From the NCBI RefSeq assembly GCF_030929555.1, contig NZ_JAVFVT010000013.1, positions 1 through 64,000 of the forward strand: a stretch of 64,000 bases of DNA. Reading direction: 5' to 3'. The notes under the pieces are model-generated. The model saw only the letters and a program-made list of their open reading frames with translations, was not told the origin of the DNA and searched no databases. A program made the translations under genes and the position numbers. This document shows positions 61,702-64,000 of this stretch, piece after piece (the stretch's first letter is position 1; every line of letters starts with the position of its first letter). The stretch is from Paenibacillus sp. LHD-117. Lineage in GTDB: Bacteria; Bacillota; Bacilli; Paenibacillales; Paenibacillaceae.

Positions 61702-61733
61702 TTATGATAGGACTTGGCCCGATAACCATGTTC

Positions 61734-62750
61734 TCATGGCCGGAAATGCTGGGTAACGGTGCCTTGGCCGCCCGCGGCTTCGATCTCCGCGTAGGCGCCG
61801 TTGATGAACGTGATCTGCGGCGGTACGTGTCCGCAGTCGATATCGTAAATCAGAGGAACGCCAACTTCTTCGGAGATCTCGCGATAAACATCTTCCACGG
61901 CATAGCCTTCGACGGGCTGATTGGCTTCGCTTCTGCCGAACAAGATGCCGGAGCAGCGGTCGAACCAGCCGGCGAGCCTCATCTGCACCAGCGTTCTGCG
62001 AAGGTCGGTCGTCTTCGAATCGCAATTCTCGAAATACCAGACGATGGGTTCGTTCTCCAGCCGCTCGCGCACGAAGGCAGCGACGTTGCCGTACGGCGTG
62101 CCGACGAGATGGCGAATGATGTCGATGCAGCCGCCCAGCAAGCGGCCTTCGATTCGGACGGGCCCCCCGGAAGCCGTCTTCCATACCGTTGGCTCCGTCA
62201 GATGGAAGACGCAAGGGGAAGGCGCATCGAAGTTCCATTCCTTCTGGTAGCGCTCGCTGGAATGCTGGACGATTGTTCCGCCCGGAGGGGTGCGCAGCGC
62301 GTTCAGCCACTCGGCGGTCGTCGCATCGGATTCCTCGCCCCGCAGATCGATGAGGTTGGTGCCGTGAGCCGTCGCGATGCCGGTAGCCAAGGTGACGGCG
62401 AGCAGCAGGGCGCTGGTATCGGAATAGCCGAGCAGCCACTTGCTCCTTAAGGCGGAGAAATCAATGAAGGGCAATAGTTCGATCAACAGCTCCCCGCCCC
62501 ATGGCGGAATGATGACATCGATCGCTTCATCCGTCATCATGTCCATCCATTCGGCGGCGCGAACCGCGGCGGGGGCCGACTTGGCCTTATGCTGCGTCCA
62601 TACGGTATCGCCCGTCGCGACGCCGAAACCCTCGGCTTGCAATCGTTTGGCCGCTTGCCTTATGAGTTCGTGCAACTCAGGCTGGACGCCGGATGACGGG
62701 GCGGTCACGCCGATCGTCGCATGTTCTTTTAGACTTGGATAGATGATCAT
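61734..62750 (-). CDS. S66-family serine peptidase (LD-carboxypeptidase/MccF-like)
   Basis: A 338-residue cytoplasmic peptidase. The catalytic triad of family S66 is readable: Ser in LLGYSDTSALL (about 102), Glu in VWYFENCDS (about 231) and His in YDIDCGHVPPQ (about 304). The family includes L,D-carboxypeptidases that recycle murein peptides and MccF-type enzymes that destroy microcin C-like nucleotides; the sequence alone does not decide, though the first is commoner. ATG 62750 has AAGGAG 10 bases upstream, so the longer frame from 62813 is rejected. It converges on the uronide operon. Confidence 0.85.
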   Translation of the reverse strand: MIIYPSLKEHATIGVTAPSSGVQPELHELIRQAAKRLQAEGFGVATGDTVWTQHKAKSAPAAVRAAEWMDMMTDEAIDVIIPPWGGELLIELLPFIDFSALRSKWLLGYSDTSALLLAVTLATGIATAHGTNLIDLRGEESDATTAEWLNALRTPPGGTIVQHSSERYQKEWNFDAPSPCVFHLTEPTVWKTASGGPVRIEGRLLGGCIDIIRHLVGTPYGNVAAFVRERLENEPIVWYFENCDSKTTDLRRTLVQMRLAGWFDRCSGILFGRSEANQPVEGYAVEDVYREISEEVGVPLIYDIDCGHVPPQITFINGAYAEIEAAGGQGTVTQHFRP

Positions 62751-62896
62751 GACATCGACTCTCCTTCGCGATATATTGGGAGGATTATACAGGTAAAAGA
62801 CGGTTTCGTCCATGCCTATGAAGCTCTCGAATGCGAGAGCTAATAAATTGTTTCGCGGTATCCAAAAATAATTTCAAAGAAGCGCAGGGTTTCGCG

Positions 62897-63523
62897 GTGC
62901 GGCAGACGTCTATACATGCGGGAAGGGAGGAGAGCGACATTCACGATGAAACATGGATCATAGCGGTGCGAGACGGCGGGCCCGAGCAATATCGACCGTT
63001 CGTGCAAGCTTATGGTTCCTATATTTACAAAACCGTGTACGCCGTGCTGCAGTCGCCGCATGACGCGGAAGACGTAACGCAGGAAGTGCTGCTCCAAATT
63101 TATCGTTCCCTCCCGAATTACCGAATGGACGGACTGAAGACGTGGATTACCCGGATTGCGGTAAACCGGGCCATCGATTACAAACGAAGCAAAGCCAGGA
63201 GGCCGGAGCAGCTGTTCGACCAGGCAGAGGTCATCGAACAGGGTGCCACAACCTCCGAACGAGCCCGAGGCATGCTGGACGCATCGCCGTCATCCGCAGC
63301 CGAAGAAATTGCGATGACGCAGGAGCGGCTGCGATTCATTCACGAGCGGGTAAGCGGCATGCCGGACAATTACCGCGAGGTTGTCGAAGCTTTCTACATC
63401 GAAGAGAAAAGCTACGAGCAGATCGCGGCCGAGACCGGGCTGGAGCGCAAGAGCGTTGAATCGCGGTTGTACCGCGCGAGAAGCTGGATGAAGCGGCATT
63501 GGCGAAAGGAGGATTTTGAATGA
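62897..63523 (+). CDS. ECF-type RNA polymerase sigma factor
   Basis: An RNA polymerase sigma-70 family factor of about 208 residues. Region 2 has YIYKTVYAVLQSPHDAEDVTQ and ITRIAVNRAIDYKR; region 4 has GMPDNYREVVEAFYIEEKSYEQIAAETG and ERKSVESRLYRAR. The start is uncertain. The open frame begins at 62831; GTG 62897 is the nearest ordinary start codon to the sigma domain, but neither has a good ribosome site. The only strong site, GGGAGG (62925-62930), sits 8 bases before an ATT codon at 62939 that opens IHDETWIIAVRDGG. The gene overlaps its anti-sigma factor by 4 bp. Confidence 0.85.
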   Translation: MRQTSIHAGREESDIHDETWIIAVRDGGPEQYRPFVQAYGSYIYKTVYAVLQSPHDAEDVTQEVLLQIYRSLPNYRMDGLKTWITRIAVNRAIDYKRSKARRPEQLFDQAEVIEQGATTSERARGMLDASPSSAAEEIAMTQERLRFIHERVSGMPDNYREVVEAFYIEEKSYEQIAAETGLERKSVESRLYRARSWMKRHWRKEDFE

Positions 63524-64000
63524 TAGGTAAGCAATCGGAACATATAACGAAGGTCGATATGCAAAGGTATGCCTCCGGGACGCTTGCGGAAGCGGAGCGC
63601 GGTCGCGTGGACGCCGAGCTGCTAGGTTGCGAGGAATGCTTGAGGCTGTTCATGAGCGTACTCGACGGCGAAGCGGGCGCGGGCGAAGCGGATACGGCCG
63701 TGAATGCCCGGCATGAGCTCCCAATGCCGGACATGCGCGCTTTGGAAGATAAAGTGGTGGCCGGTCTCATGCTGGCCGAAGCTGGCGGCGCAACAGGCAT
63801 CGATAAGCCGAGGGCAAGCAATGCCGGCCAAAACACGCGCCGCTCCTCCTGGATTCAGAATCCCGTCGCCCAATACACGATCGCGGCTTCCATTACGCTG
63901 CTGCTTCTTGCTTCGGGAGCGCTCGCCGGATTCTCCGAGAGACTGGGGAAGCTGGACGAGAATAACGTGGCGATGCCTCCGCAAACCTCGGTCGACAGCG
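63520..64000 (+). CDS. Anti-sigma factor, zinc-finger-like N-terminus and one membrane helix (cut by window edge)
   Basis: ATG 63520 overlaps the sigma-factor stop (ATGA), the usual coupling of an ECF sigma factor with its anti-sigma factor. The visible 160 residues begin with a cytoplasmic part holding LLGCEECLRLF (a CxxC as in zinc-binding anti-sigma domains; the upstream His would be in EHITKVDMQRY). A Gly/Ala-rich linker and a membrane segment (YTIAASITLLLLASGALAGF, about 124-143) follow. The C-terminus lies outside the window. It should hold the sigma factor at the membrane until a signal arrives (family knowledge). Confidence 0.8.
   Translation, partial: MIGKQSEHITKVDMQRYASGTLAEAERGRVDAELLGCEECLRLFMSVLDGEAGAGEADTAVNARHELPMPDMRALEDKVVAGLMLAEAGGATGIDKPRASNAGQNTRRSSWIQNPVAQYTIAASITLLLLASGALAGFSERLGKLDENNVAMPPQTSVDS

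Overview
The window looks like chromosomal DNA of a GC-rich, spore-forming, Gram-positive soil bacterium of the Paenibacillaceae (Paenibacillus/Cohnella type). This rests on gene content (YesM/YesN-type two-component systems beside carbohydrate ABC importers, YdjO, YwhD, DUF4023 and DUF1540 small proteins, an LtaS-type enzyme, CcdC), strong GGAGG ribosome binding sites, frequent TTG/GTG starts, and catabolite (cre) and Fur boxes of the Bacillus type. No rRNA, tRNA or CRISPR array was seen.

Layout. 1-0.3 kb: the 3' end of an IS1182-family insertion sequence. 0.6-1.7 kb: a small membrane-protein leader ORF that runs into yidC, with a hairpin covering the yidC Shine-Dalgarno sequence; this resembles the MifM/YidC2 sensor of Bacillus subtilis. 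1.8-3.1 kb: small conserved proteins. 3.1-12.3 kb: a carbohydrate island with a YesN/YesM pair, a three-gene sugar ABC importer and a secreted GH5 glucanase with a perfect cre box. 12.5-16.4 kb: a Fur-box-preceded siderophore importer and an AraC regulator. 16.5-19.2 kb: metNIQ methionine importer. 19.6-22.1 kb: a Rad3/XPD-like Fe-S helicase with a nuclease-like N-terminus. 22.1-26.3 kb: a bmrCD-type heterodimeric multidrug exporter behind a leader containing a 27-codon ORF, an 18-bp hairpin and an intrinsic terminator, an arrangement like the BmrB attenuator. 26.6-27.2 kb: two adjacent tandem arrays with about 51-bp units. 27.2-29.9 kb: a GGDEF/EAL protein. 30-33.8 kb: MarR plus MMPL exporter. 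34-36.1 kb: an OmpR/HK pair. 36.3-44.6 kb: YceI, asparaginase, glyoxalase-like protein, peroxiredoxin, an LTA-synthase-like enzyme, a D,D-carboxypeptidase, a frameshifted DUF1540 gene and cardiolipin synthase, i.e. largely envelope and stress functions. 44.7-45.1 kb: a minus-strand transcription unit with no recognised product. 45.2-48.6 kb: Fur/PerR regulator, degenerate response regulator, aldo/keto reductase, CcdC, glutathione peroxidase. 49.1-52.7 kb: M1 peptidase, membrane protein, YwhD. 52.9-61.6 kb: an apparent uronide (pectin/rhamnogalacturonan-like) utilisation operon: Lpl-type permeases, binding protein, membrane-bound AraC sensor-regulator, GH105 hydrolase and a 560-residue unrecognised protein. 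61.7-64 kb: S66 peptidase, then an ECF sigma factor and its anti-sigma factor, cut by the window edge.

The most interesting observations are the two probable nascent-peptide or translation-dependent leaders (yidC and bmrCD), the orphan transcription unit at 44.7-45.1 kb, the paired 51-bp tandem arrays, and the unrecognised enzyme-like protein coupled to GH105. All functional calls come from reading the sequence and knowledge of families; no database search was run.
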